Shown piece by piece: positions 43,132 through 52,173 of a stretch of DNA of 64,000 nucleotides. The translations under genes were made by a program, and so were the position numbers. Source of the stretch: JBBRNH01 sp038230415 (GTDB taxonomy: Bacteria > Bacteroidota > Bacteroidia > Cytophagales > Spirosomataceae); the NCBI GenBank assembly GCA_038230415.1, contig JBBRNH010000022.1, positions 5,180-69,179 of the forward strand. The letters run 5' to 3'. The notes beneath the pieces are model-generated. The model did no database searches. It saw nothing but the letters and a program-made list of their open reading frames with translations, and was not told the DNA's origin. Position 1 is the first letter of the stretch, and each line of letters starts with the position of its first letter.

Positions 43132-43238
43132 TGTCAAGACCTTAGTCTTGACACGATTCGAGTCCTCAGACTCGTTTGCTACTATCATTGCCGACGAGAC
43201 CGAGGTCTCGTTTTGTGTCAAGACCTTAGTCTTGACAC
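43132..43238. repeat. Array of four short perfect palindromes
   Basis: The gap between HlyD and TolC holds TGTCAAGAC-CTTA-GTCTTGACA (43132-43153), CGAGTC-CTCA-GACTCG (43159-43174), CGAGACCGAGGTCTCG (43195-43210) and the first motif again with 12-nt extended ends (43215-43238). All share an AGAC/GTCT or AGTC/GACT core. The outer two are identical. The frame is open here, so it can be mistaken for the N-terminus of TolC. Confidence 0.9.
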
Positions 43239-43281
43239 CACCGCAAGAAGAGCGCATTATCGGTTGTTTTTCCAGATTCTG

Positions 43282-44718
43282 ATGAAAGAACGGTTTAAAT
43301 TTATGGACTGCACGAAGTGGGTCGTACTGGCATTGTTCATCAGTCAGTATCCACTATCCAGTACAAAAGCTCAGGAAATCTTCACGGCTTCGGCGTTTTA
43401 CGACAACATTCGGCTCAATCACCCGCTTGTGCGGCAGTCGGCGTTGTTCCGGGAAGAAGTCCGGGCCGAAATCATGCAGGCACGGGGCGCGTTTGACCCC
43501 AAGCTGTTTGCCACATTTGACCGCAAAGAATTTGGCCGCGACCTGTATTACAACAAGTGGCAAACGGGCCTATTGGTACCACTCAAACTGGCCGGGGCCG
43601 ATGTCAAAATCACGTATGACGATAACACGGGTCTCTACATCAACCCCGAAGACAACGTGCCAAACACGGGGCTGCTGGCCGTTGGCCTGAGCGTTCCGCT
43701 GGGGCAGGGGCTGCTGACCGATGCCCGCCGAACGGCCCTGCGCCAGGCCCAGGCCGCCACCACGCTGGCCGAAGCCGACCGGCTTAAACTCATCAACAAA
43801 ACCCTGTTCGATGCCGCCAAAACGTATTGGGACTGGTTTTTGGCTTACCGACAATTTCAACTCGTTGATGAAGGCTATGGGCTGGCCGACACCCGGTTTC
43901 GGGCCGTCCGGCAGCGGGCCGCGCTCGGCGACGCGGCCATGATTGACACCACCGAAGCCCTCATTACGGCGCAGGACCGGCTCGTGCAACGCCAGCAGGC
44001 CGGGGTTGACCTGAAAAATGCCCGGCTTGCGGTTTCTACGTTTTTATGGGCCGATGGATCAACTCCGGTAGACCTGCCTGCGTCGGTCGTGCCAGAATCG
44101 CCGACCAATGTTGTATTGCCCGAAAGCGTTGTGCAAACTCTGCTCGATTCTGCCGCCAAACGCCATCCTGAACTCCTCAAACTCGACGGAAAAGCCCAAC
44201 AGTTAGCCCTCGACGAGCGGTTTTGGCGGCAGATGATTCGGCCCCAGGTCAACGTGAGTGCGTTGTTTTTGAGCAAGACCGACACGCCCGGCGTTGGCTA
44301 TAATTTGTCGAGTTACTACGCCTTTCGGCCCGAAAACCACAAGATTGGGGTTGATTTTGTGCTGCCCGTTTTTCTGCGGAAAGAGCGCGGGAAACTCCGT
44401 CAGATTCAGGTCAAACAGCAGCAGGTTGTCTTTGACCGGCAGCAAACGAACCGCGACATTCTGAACGACATCCGGGCAGCTTATAACTCGGTGCAGGCAT
44501 TGGCAAACCAGTTGACGACTCAGGGGCAAACGGTTCAGAATCAGGAGATTTTGCTGCGGGCCGAGCAGCAGAAATTCGATTTGGGGGAGAGTTCATTATT
44601 CCTGGTAAACACCCGCGAAAGCAAACTGATCGATATGCGGATAAAGCGCGAGGAACTGCGGGCCAAATACCAGAAAGCCATTGCCCAACTGTATTTCACG
44701 GCGGGAACAACGCGCTGA
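43282..44718 (+). CDS. TolC-family outer-membrane channel protein
   Basis: The 478-residue protein has a hydrophobic signal region (WVVLALFISQYPLSSTKAQ) and two TolC-type helical repeats rich in Ala, Gln and Leu, for example RRTALRQAQAATTLAEADRL and QVKQQQVVFDRQQTNRDILN. It forms the trimeric outer-membrane duct of an export system with the preceding ABC-like and HlyD proteins. I choose ATG 43282. A longer open frame from 43126 is only translated palindromic repeat. An alternative start is ATG 43303. Confidence 0.9.
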   Translation: MKERFKFMDCTKWVVLALFISQYPLSSTKAQEIFTASAFYDNIRLNHPLVRQSALFREEVRAEIMQARGAFDPKLFATFDRKEFGRDLYYNKWQTGLLVPLKLAGADVKITYDDNTGLYINPEDNVPNTGLLAVGLSVPLGQGLLTDARRTALRQAQAATTLAEADRLKLINKTLFDAAKTYWDWFLAYRQFQLVDEGYGLADTRFRAVRQRAALGDAAMIDTTEALITAQDRLVQRQQAGVDLKNARLAVSTFLWADGSTPVDLPASVVPESPTNVVLPESVVQTLLDSAAKRHPELLKLDGKAQQLALDERFWRQMIRPQVNVSALFLSKTDTPGVGYNLSSYYAFRPENHKIGVDFVLPVFLRKERGKLRQIQVKQQQVVFDRQQTNRDILNDIRAAYNSVQALANQLTTQGQTVQNQEILLRAEQQKFDLGESSLFLVNTRESKLIDMRIKREELRAKYQKAIAQLYFTAGTTR

Positions 44719-44756
44719 ATGTGTAGATTTACGGCTCATCGCAACCCAACTCCATC

Positions 44757-47261
44757 ATGCAAACCCGGCAACCAATTCGGCTATGGCTTTTTGCCCTGCC
44801 CCTACTGACGATTCAGGCCGTTATGCTCCCGCTTTTCGCGCAGGACGCGCCAACGGGCTACCAAACCCCGCCCAAAGCCTTGGCCGACCTTGTAACGGTG
44901 CTGCCCACGCCCTCGGTGAGTGTGTCGGGCAAGGGCGATTATCTGCTGCTGATGGAACGGGCAGCCGCCCCCACCATCGCCGAACTGTCGCAACCCGAAT
45001 TGAAATTGGCCGGTCTGCGACTGAACCCGGCCAGCAACGGCCCCAGCCGACAGAGTTTTATCAGGGGTCTGAAACTTAAAAAGCTCACCGGCGCGGTTAG
45101 TCCTGGCGAAGAAATTACCGTATCGGGATTACCCACCGGAGACGCGGCCCGGATCACCTACGTGCAATGGTCGCCCGACGAGACCAAAATCGCCTTTGCC
45201 AACACCACCGACAGCCAGATTGACCTCTATGTGGCCGACGTTGCCACCGCCACCGCCCGCAAACTCGGCAACGTGGCCCTAAACGCCGTGATGGGCGCAC
45301 CATTTGAGTGGGTTTCTGACAGCAAAAGCCTGATTGTCAGAATAATACCAACTACTCGCGGAGTAGCACCGGCAGTGAGCCGGGTTCCCGCCGGGCCAAC
45401 GGTGCAGGAAAACACGAGTGGCGGCAAAGGGCAGACTCCTACCTACCAGGATTTGCTCAAAAACCCGTCTGACCAGGCGCAGTTTGCGTATTACGCTACG
45501 GCACAGGTTGTGAAGATGAGCCTCGACGGAACGATGCAATCCATTGGTCAGCCCGGTATTATTGCCACCGCGTCGCCCTCGCCCGATGGTCGGTTTGTGC
45601 TGCTCGAAACCGTGCATACGCCGTTTTCGTACCTCGTTCCGGTGTATCGGTTTCCGCTGCGGACGGAGGTATTCGGCATGGATGGCGCACTCGTAAAACT
45701 GCTCAACGACGGGCCATTGCAGGAAAACGTGCCGTATAGTTCGGATGGCGCACCGAGCGGCCCGCGTGATTATGCGTGGCGCAACGATACCCCCGCAACG
45801 GTTTACTACACCGTTGCCCAGGACAACGGCGACCCCAAAACCAAAGCCGATGTTCGGGATAAAGTCTATGCCGTTGACGCACCATTTACTACTCAACCCA
45901 AAGAAATTTATGCCGCTGCGTATCGGTTTGTTGGTTTCGAGTGGGGCAACGAAACCACCACCCTCGCTACCGAACGCTGGTGGCAAACCCGCAGAAGCAT
46001 CACCAAACTCGTGAACCCGCAAACGGGGCAGAGCAGCGTGTTGTTCGACCGTTCGTTTGAAGACCGATATGGCAACCCCGGCCAACCCGATATGCGCCCC
46101 AATCAGTTTGGCCGCGAGGTGCTGAATCTCTTGCCCAACAACGACCTGTTGATGGTGAATCAACTCGGAGCCTCGCCCGATGGCGACCGCCCGTTTGTGA
46201 GCGTCCTGAACCTGCAAACCAAACAAACCCGCGAACTCTGGCGGTCGGCGGCTCCGTATTTCGAGCGGGCCGTTGCCGTGCTGGATGCGGCCAATCAGGT
46301 ACTGCTCACCAGCCGCGAAGCTCCCGACGAAAACCCGAATTACTTTGTCAGAAACCTCAAAAAGCGCATCGCCCCGGTGCAGATTACGGCGTTTCCGCAT
46401 CCGTATCCGCAACTGAAAGGCGTTCAGAGACAGCAACTTCGCTACAAACGCGCCGATGGTGTCGAACTTTCGGCAACGCTCTATCTGCCAGCCGGTTACA
46501 AGAAAGAACAAGGCCCGTTGCCAACGTTTTTGTGGGCCTATCCCGCCGAGTTCAAGAGCAAAGAAGCGGCAGGACAGGTGCAGGGATCGCCGTATCAGTT
46601 TAGCCGCATCAGCTACTGGACGGGGGCGGCTATGGTGACGATGGGCTACGCTGTGCTGGAGAACGCCACGATTCCGATTGTGGGCGAAGGCGACAAAGAA
46701 CCCAACGATACCTACGTGGAGCAGTTGGTATCGAGCGCGAAAGCCGCCATTGACGAAGGCGTTCGACTCGGCGTGGTTGATGCGGGTCGCGTGGGTGTGG
46801 GCGGCCATTCTTACGGCGCGTTTATGACCGCTAACCTGCTCACATACAGCAATTTATTCCGGGGCGGCATTGCCCGCAGCGGAGCCTATAACCGGACGCT
46901 GACCCCGTTTGGTTTTCAGAACGAACAGCGCACCTACTGGCAAGCCCCGGAGGTGTATAACAAAATGTCACCGTTTATGAACGCCGACAAGGTAAAGACC
47001 CCGATTCTGCTCGTTCACGGCGAGGCCGACAACAACACCGGCACCTTCCCGATTCAGTCGGAGCGGTATTACAACGCGCTGAAAAGTTTCGGCGTTACCA
47101 CTAAGTTGGTGTTGCTGCCGTACGAATCGCACGGCTACGCGGCCAAAGAATCGCTGCTGCATATGCTCTCGGAGATGAACGGCTGGCTCGACCAATACAT
47201 CAAAAACCCGAAACCAACGGCGGCTGGCAACGCGCCGGGTAAGTTGGGCGGTGGGAAGTGA
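44757..47261 (+). CDS. S9-family serine peptidase (prolyl oligopeptidase-like), secreted
   Basis: The 834-residue protein has a signal peptide (ending LFAQ), a beta-propeller-like N-terminal part (WSPDETKIAFAN, SPSPDGRFVLLE) and a C-terminal alpha/beta-hydrolase domain. The catalytic serine lies in VGVGGHSYGAFMTANLL (about 683), the aspartate in LVHGEADNNTGTFP, and the histidine in YESHGYAAKE. S9 enzymes cut short peptides; glutamyl endopeptidases of plants and bacteria share this layout. It is probably periplasmic or surface-bound. A 46-bp palindrome follows as its terminator. Confidence 0.93.
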   Translation: MQTRQPIRLWLFALPLLTIQAVMLPLFAQDAPTGYQTPPKALADLVTVLPTPSVSVSGKGDYLLLMERAAAPTIAELSQPELKLAGLRLNPASNGPSRQSFIRGLKLKKLTGAVSPGEEITVSGLPTGDAARITYVQWSPDETKIAFANTTDSQIDLYVADVATATARKLGNVALNAVMGAPFEWVSDSKSLIVRIIPTTRGVAPAVSRVPAGPTVQENTSGGKGQTPTYQDLLKNPSDQAQFAYYATAQVVKMSLDGTMQSIGQPGIIATASPSPDGRFVLLETVHTPFSYLVPVYRFPLRTEVFGMDGALVKLLNDGPLQENVPYSSDGAPSGPRDYAWRNDTPATVYYTVAQDNGDPKTKADVRDKVYAVDAPFTTQPKEIYAAAYRFVGFEWGNETTTLATERWWQTRRSITKLVNPQTGQSSVLFDRSFEDRYGNPGQPDMRPNQFGREVLNLLPNNDLLMVNQLGASPDGDRPFVSVLNLQTKQTRELWRSAAPYFERAVAVLDAANQVLLTSREAPDENPNYFVRNLKKRIAPVQITAFPHPYPQLKGVQRQQLRYKRADGVELSATLYLPAGYKKEQGPLPTFLWAYPAEFKSKEAAGQVQGSPYQFSRISYWTGAAMVTMGYAVLENATIPIVGEGDKEPNDTYVEQLVSSAKAAIDEGVRLGVVDAGRVGVGGHSYGAFMTANLLTYSNLFRGGIARSGAYNRTLTPFGFQNEQRTYWQAPEVYNKMSPFMNADKVKTPILLVHGEADNNTGTFPIQSERYYNALKSFGVTTKLVLLPYESHGYAAKESLLHMLSEMNGWLDQYIKNPKPTAAGNAPGKLGGGK

Positions 47262-47278
47262 GGGGTGTGTTGAGTTGA

Positions 47279-47324
47279 GTATAACCAAAAAAGACTGCAT
47301 TAATGCAGTCTTTTTTGGTTATAC
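47279..47324. terminator. Perfect 46-bp palindrome, bidirectional rho-independent terminator
   Basis: The two 23-bp halves, beginning GTATAACCAAAAAAGACTGC and ending GCAGTCTTTTTTGGTTATAC, are exact inverse copies. Six-A and six-T runs flank the GACTGCATT core, so it can end transcription in either direction, starting 17 nt after the S9 peptidase stop. The AT-rich DUF262 gene converges on it. Confidence 0.92.
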
Positions 47325-47560
47325 ATCAATTTGAGATGATATTTTTTTCATGGTGTAAATTGACTGATATTTAGTTGTTTGAGTATAAACTATTGAGAAA
47401 GTTTGATTGGCATATTTTTAACGATCAGGGCTTTGCGAAGGGCAGGTTTAGAATTTCAAATATTCAAGTTAGCACAAATATTTATAGAAGCACAAATGCT
47501 CAATTCAGCACTTCTGCCCACATTTTGCAAAACTCTTGTTAGCATCTGGTGTTCTGACAA
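47325..47560. other. AT-rich spacer with no supported gene
   Basis: These bases lead into the AT-rich DUF262 island. A plus-strand open frame (47403-47651) runs into the 3' end of the DUF262/DUF1524 gene and has no recognisable features. I see no RNA gene or promoter of note. Confidence 0.4.
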
Positions 47561-49378
47561 CTACTGCTCATTGAAAACAAATTTTACAATTCTTTCAGCT
47601 ACCTTTTCAGTTGCGACATTAATATCATCTTTTCCCCAAGTATCTTTATGATAATTTGTCAGTGCCACTGCAATGCCATATTTGCTGTCTTTAAAGCCAG
47701 ATTTATTGTTAATTGAATTCTGTTTCTTAGACTTAAACCACTCATTACTAATTGACTTATTTATATCCTCTTCAAGCAAAATCTTGTTGCCAAGTTTATT
47801 CACTATGTCATTAAATTCATCCTTACCAGAAATTCCTGCATCTTGTCGTATTATGTCATTATTTCGACCACTTGCGGGCATTATATGTTCAACATTGACG
47901 TTTTCTGCAAAATCAAACTTAAAATTTTTACTTTTGGCATATAGATACTCGTTAAGGTAAACCAGTATATTTTCATCATATTCAGAAATCAATTCCTTAA
48001 TGTTCTCTTTAGTCCAAATATCACTGATATGCTTGTTGAAGTCCTTTTTAATATCGTCAATTGAAATATTATTATCAACTAATTTAATATTTACACTAAA
48101 CAGAAATGTTTTAAAATTTTTGCTCGAATATCCTGCATCAACCAATTCCAATGTTGTAAACAGTCTCAGTAAACACTCGGATATCTCCAAAACCTTTTCT
48201 TCGGAAATATCTACAGTCTTGAAGCGAAACAAATATCCTATTAAATATAATTTAACATTTTCATTAAATTTCAAAAGTAATTTGACCATAGGATAATCTT
48301 TAACCTTATCCCAGACTTCTACGATTTTATTTAAATTGCTACATAGTTCTATCGGGGTGTCAAGCAATTCTTTTTTTATATCAGTGTAATATCTTCTCAG
48401 ACCAGGTGTAGTTACATCTACCGATTCGTTTTTGATGTATTCCTTATTTAAAGCACGATTTAAATACATAAATTGCTGTAATATTGAGTCAATATTTACA
48501 ATTTTTCGAGCGTTTAGTTCATCAGTTAATTTGTTTATGTACTTCCACGACTCATTAAATTCTTGTTTGTCAACACCGGCATTTGAATAAAGTTGTGCCG
48601 AAATAATATCTGCATCTGATAGTGGCATACCAGTAGAATTGAGCGAATTAAACATAGTGATTGCTTGCTCAATTTGCCAACTACGAATTTCAATAATTTG
48701 ACATTTCTCCAAAAATACTTTTGCAAATTGGTTGAGCTGTGAATCTGATTTTTCGAGCAATTTATTGTAGAAAAATTTAAAATTGCGAAAATAATTAGTG
48801 TATTTATTGTCTTTCTGCTTTCGAGGGATTTTATAAACATTAATTTCAGCCTCGGTAAAGCTTATTGCTTCAATAATTTTATTTATTTCTTCCGAATGTA
48901 ATTAATTGATAGATTTATTTTCAATTATTAAAATGTTTTTGATTTTGGTCTCATCTTTCAACATAGCAGGAATTTCTTCGTCTTCTGCCTTATACAAAAT
49001 TGTCATGATTCTATTTCTATTGGCCCTAAGTCCTGCCTTTAGTGCTTCAGAATCTTCATCATCTGGGAGTTTTGAAATAACATGATTTAACTTTATTAGC
49101 AACGCTTTGAGCAATATAAAAAAAGTTATGGTACGTTGTTGTCCATCAATTAAACTGAACTTACTTATTTCCGAACAATTTACGATAATTGTGCCGAAGA
49201 AGTATGGGTCACTCCCGCCAGAATCAATAAACGATTCAATGTCTTGCCATAATTTATCGCATTGAGTGATGTTCCATGAATAGCCACGTTGATACTCAGG
49301 TATAACAAAATTTGAAGATTTTTCTTGCTTAAGATACCCGCTAATCAGTTTGAGTGTCGGTTCGATGTTTTTTGCCAT
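47561..49378 (-). pseudogene. DUF262/DUF1524 (GmrSD-like) protein gene broken by one in-frame stop codon
   Basis: From ATG 49378 the frame encodes a DUF262 N-terminus with VIPEYQRGYSWN and FSLIDGQQRTITFF. It stops at TAA 48904-48902 and then continues in the same frame, with no further stop, through IPRKQKDNKYTNYFRNFKFF (part) to a DUF1524 C-terminus with VNVEHIMPAS (HNH-type His) and ends at 47561. The complete frame is 605 codons, the normal length for this family, which includes GmrSD-type nucleases that cleave modified phage DNA. The gene is strikingly AT-rich compared with its neighbours, suggesting transfer. Without the stop it would be an intact defence gene; a translated second half could begin at TTG 48760. 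Confidence 0.88.
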
Positions 49379-49779
49379 TTTTTGTCTTGTTTTATGTCTA
49401 TTTTTTGTCCTTGAAAAAAAATTTCTCTGATTTACAGTTTTTGGTTCTGCTTTTTTTCTTTAAATATCTTAATTGCACTGCTCATTACACTTAAAAATAA
49501 CTCCCAAATATACTAAAGCCTTATCATATTTCCTTACTTTATCTAAACTTTATCAATAACTATATTGATCCCAAACTCTTTGCACCATTCGTCTTGCATC
49601 TCCGCCAACCTCAACCCCAAACTTTCCAATCGAAGCGGTTTCTGGTCTGCTATCGGCCCCAACACCGCACCCACAACACACCACAAACCGTTTACCTTTG
49701 CCGTTAAATAGATGCTTGCTGATTGCCGTTGCCCGATCTGTTTACGGGAACGACAAACAACAAACGACGAACCAAACCA
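49379..49779. other. 400-bp region between the DUF262 gene and aspS; no confident gene
   Basis: The first 170 bases are AT-rich like the DUF262 gene and probably hold its promoter. From about 49540 the composition returns to the local average. A minus-strand open frame ending at 49543 (tail ESLGLRLAEMQDEWCKEF) overlaps the start of aspS; it could be a gene remnant, but I cannot support it. Confidence 0.4.
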
Positions 49780-51528
49780 ATGCTCCGTACTCATACAGCC
49801 GGCGAACTGCGCCCCCAACACATCAACAACACCGTTACCCTGGCCGGTTGGGTGCAAACCATCCGCGACAAAGGTGCCATTCTCTGGATTGACCTCCGCG
49901 ACCGCTACGGCATTACCCAACTTATTCTGGAAGAAGGCGTTACGGCTCCCGAACTCTTTGCCACCGCCCGCACACTTGGCCGCGAGTTTGTGCTGCAAGC
50001 CACCGGAACGGTTGTTGAACGGAAATCGAAAAACCCCAATATTCCCACCGGAGACATCGAAATCAGGGTCACGACGCTAACCGTGCTGAACCCGGCCAAC
50101 ACGCCCCCGTTTTTGATTGACGACGAAACCGACGGCGGTGAAGACCTGCGGATGAAGTATCGGTACCTCGATTTGCGCCGGAATCCGGTGCGTAAAAACC
50201 TCGAACTGCGCCACCAAATGGCCCGCCGAACCCGCGAATTTATGGATGGGCAAGGGTTTATCGAGGTCGAAACGCCGGTTCTGATAAAATCCACCCCCGA
50301 AGGCGCACGTGATTTTGTGGTACCGAGCCGCATGAACCCCGGCGAGTTTTATGCCCTGCCGCAGTCGCCCCAGACGTTCAAGCAACTGCTGATGGTGTCG
50401 GGTTTTGACAGGTACTACCAAATCGTAAAATGTTTCCGCGACGAAGACCTCCGCGCCGACCGGCAGCCGGAGTTTACGCAGATAGACTGCGAGATGTCGT
50501 TTGTGGAGCAGGAAGACATTTTGCAGATGTTTGAGGGGTTGGTGAAGCACCTGTTTCAGACCGTGAAGGGCATTGACCTCCCCCAAATTCCACGCATGAC
50601 CTATGCCGAAGCCGCCCGTCGCTACGGTTCCGATAAGCCCGATACGCGCTTTGGTATGGAGTTTTGTGAACTCACCGACCTCGCGCACGGCCACAATTTC
50701 CCGGTGTTTGATGCGGCAGAGATTGTGGTGGGTATTTGTGCGCCGGGCTGCGCGGGCTATACCCGCAAGCAACTCGACGAACTGACGGAATGGGTCAAAC
50801 GCCCGCAGGTTGGCGTAAAGGGGCTGGTGTATGCCCGCATACAAGAGGACGGAAGTGTAAAATCGTCGGTGGACAAGTTTTATTCGGAAGCCGACCTGAA
50901 ACAATGGGCCGAACGGATGCAGGCACAACCCGGTGATTTACTGCTGATTCTGGCCGGGCCGACCGACAAAACCCGCAAGCAACTCAACGACCTGCGGTTA
51001 GAAATGGGCAACCGGCTCGGCCTGCGAAACCCAAATGTGTTCAGTACGCTCTGGGTGCTTGATTTCCCGCTGTTGGAATACGGCGAGGAAGACAGCCGTT
51101 GGTTTGCCATGCACCACCCGTTCACGTCGCCCAAGCCCGAAGATATTGCCCTGCTCGAAACCAACCCCGGCGCGGTGCGGGCCAATGCTTACGATCTGGT
51201 AATTAATGGCACCGAAGTCGGCGGTGGTTCGATTCGGATTTTCAACCGCGACCTGCAAGCCCGGATGTTCAGTCTGCTTGGTTTCTCTGACGACGAGGCC
51301 AAAGCTCAGTTCGGGTTTTTGATGGATGCCTTTGAGTTTGGCGCACCCCCGCACGGCGGCATCGCATTTGGTTTCGACCGGCTCTGTTCGCTCTTCGGCG
51401 GGGCCGACAGCATACGGGATTTTATTGCGTTTCCCAAAAACAATTCGGGCCGCGACGTGATGATTGACTCCCCTTCGATTATCGCCCAAAAACAGATGGA
51501 TGAGCTGAAAATCAGAACGGTATCATAA
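49780..51528 (+). CDS. aspS: Aspartyl-tRNA synthetase
   Basis: The 582-residue protein matches bacterial AspRS: an OB-fold anticodon domain (LAGWVQTIRDKGAILWIDLRD, in parts), the class II motif 2 region CFRDEDLRADRQPEFTQIDC (about 225), a bacterial GAD insert, and motif 3 GIAFGFDRLCSLFGGADSIR near the end. It charges tRNA-Asp with aspartate. ATG 49780 (MLRTHTAGEL) gives the normal N-terminus; an open extension upstream adds 19 residues. It converges on folA with only 4 nt between. Confidence 0.96.
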   Translation: MLRTHTAGELRPQHINNTVTLAGWVQTIRDKGAILWIDLRDRYGITQLILEEGVTAPELFATARTLGREFVLQATGTVVERKSKNPNIPTGDIEIRVTTLTVLNPANTPPFLIDDETDGGEDLRMKYRYLDLRRNPVRKNLELRHQMARRTREFMDGQGFIEVETPVLIKSTPEGARDFVVPSRMNPGEFYALPQSPQTFKQLLMVSGFDRYYQIVKCFRDEDLRADRQPEFTQIDCEMSFVEQEDILQMFEGLVKHLFQTVKGIDLPQIPRMTYAEAARRYGSDKPDTRFGMEFCELTDLAHGHNFPVFDAAEIVVGICAPGCAGYTRKQLDELTEWVKRPQVGVKGLVYARIQEDGSVKSSVDKFYSEADLKQWAERMQAQPGDLLLILAGPTDKTRKQLNDLRLEMGNRLGLRNPNVFSTLWVLDFPLLEYGEEDSRWFAMHHPFTSPKPEDIALLETNPGAVRANAYDLVINGTEVGGGSIRIFNRDLQARMFSLLGFSDDEAKAQFGFLMDAFEFGAPPHGGIAFGFDRLCSLFGGADSIRDFIAFPKNNSGRDVMIDSPSIIAQKQMDELKIRTVS

Positions 51529-51532
51529 TCAT

Positions 51533-52066
51533 TTACTTTTCATACACTACAAAATCAAACGCGGCTTCATGCCGGTCGTCGGCGGGGTGCGGTTTGCGGC
51601 TGACCTCCTGCCACACGACCCGGTCAAATTCCGGGAACTGCACATCGCCGTCGTAGGCCCGGTGGATTTCGGTGATGTACAGCCTATCAGCACTGGGCAG
51701 GGCGAGGGCGTAAATTTGCGAGCCACCGATCACAAAAATCTCGTCTCCATCGGTTTCGGCATCGGCATCGGCTACTACCTTCCGGGCCTCAGTCAGCGCG
51801 TCTTCCAGCGACGATACCACAATAACGCCTTCGCCAACAGCCGGTTGCCAATCTTTCTGGCGCGTAATCACGATGTTGGTGCGGCTGGGCAAGGGTTTCC
51901 CCAAATCATCGAACGACTGCCGACCCATGATAATCGGGTGATGCAGCGTTTTCTGTTTGAAATACGCAAAGTCGTCGGGCAGGTGCCAGGGCAACGCTGG
52001 TTTGCCGCCGGGGTTGGTACGGCCAATGGTGCCGTTTTCGGCAACGGCGGAGATCAGGCTTATCAT
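51533..52066 (-). CDS. folA: Dihydrofolate reductase
   Basis: The 177-residue protein begins MISLISAVAENGTIGRTN and has PWHLPDDFAYFKQKTLHHPI with the active-site aspartate, MGRQSFDDLGKPLPSRTNIV, and FVIGGSQIYALALP with the NADPH-binding GG. It reduces dihydrofolate to tetrahydrofolate with NADPH. Length is typical. An inverted repeat at 52081-52149 lies upstream between it and the ChbG-like gene. Confidence 0.95.
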   Translation of the reverse strand: MISLISAVAENGTIGRTNPGGKPALPWHLPDDFAYFKQKTLHHPIIMGRQSFDDLGKPLPSRTNIVITRQKDWQPAVGEGVIVVSSLEDALTEARKVVADADAETDGDEIFVIGGSQIYALALPSADRLYITEIHRAYDGDVQFPEFDRVVWQEVSRKPHPADDRHEAAFDFVVYEK

Positions 52067-52080
52067 AGTTGGGTTTGTAG

Positions 52081-52149
52081 TTTGTGGTTTCTGGTTTGCG
52101 GTTGACTGACGCGTCAGTACTCATGCGTCAGCCAACTACAAACCACAAA
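52081..52149. repeat. Nested inverted repeat between the ChbG-like gene and folA
   Basis: TTTGTGGTTT (52081-52090) pairs with AAACCACAAA (52140-52149). Inside, GTTGACTGACGC (52101-52112) pairs with GCGTCAGCCAAC (52125-52136) with one mismatch. CTGACGCGTCAG (52106-52117) is itself a perfect palindrome. It may end the ChbG-like transcript and lie in the folA leader or promoter. Confidence 0.75.
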
Positions 52150-52173
52150 TGGCACGGGCCACCCCGCACGAAC

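Noticed and set aside
43126..43281. 52-residue N-terminal extension of the TolC protein
   Set aside because: It is translated palindromic repeat containing CQDLSLDT twice and separates the true signal peptide from the N-terminus.
45279..46808. 509-codon open frame on the minus strand inside the S9 peptidase gene
   Set aside because: It is fully antisense to a gene with an intact catalytic triad, its translation is His/Arg-rich without family features, and long antisense frames are common in this GC-rich codon usage.
47403..47651. 82-codon plus-strand frame next to the DUF262 gene
   Set aside because: It overlaps the 3' end of the DUF1524 region antisense, lies in AT-rich DNA and has no recognisable features.
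49543..49998. Minus-strand frame of 151 codons overlapping the aspS start
   Set aside because: Its first half is antisense to aspS and the rest shows no recognisable family; it is noted as a possible remnant only.
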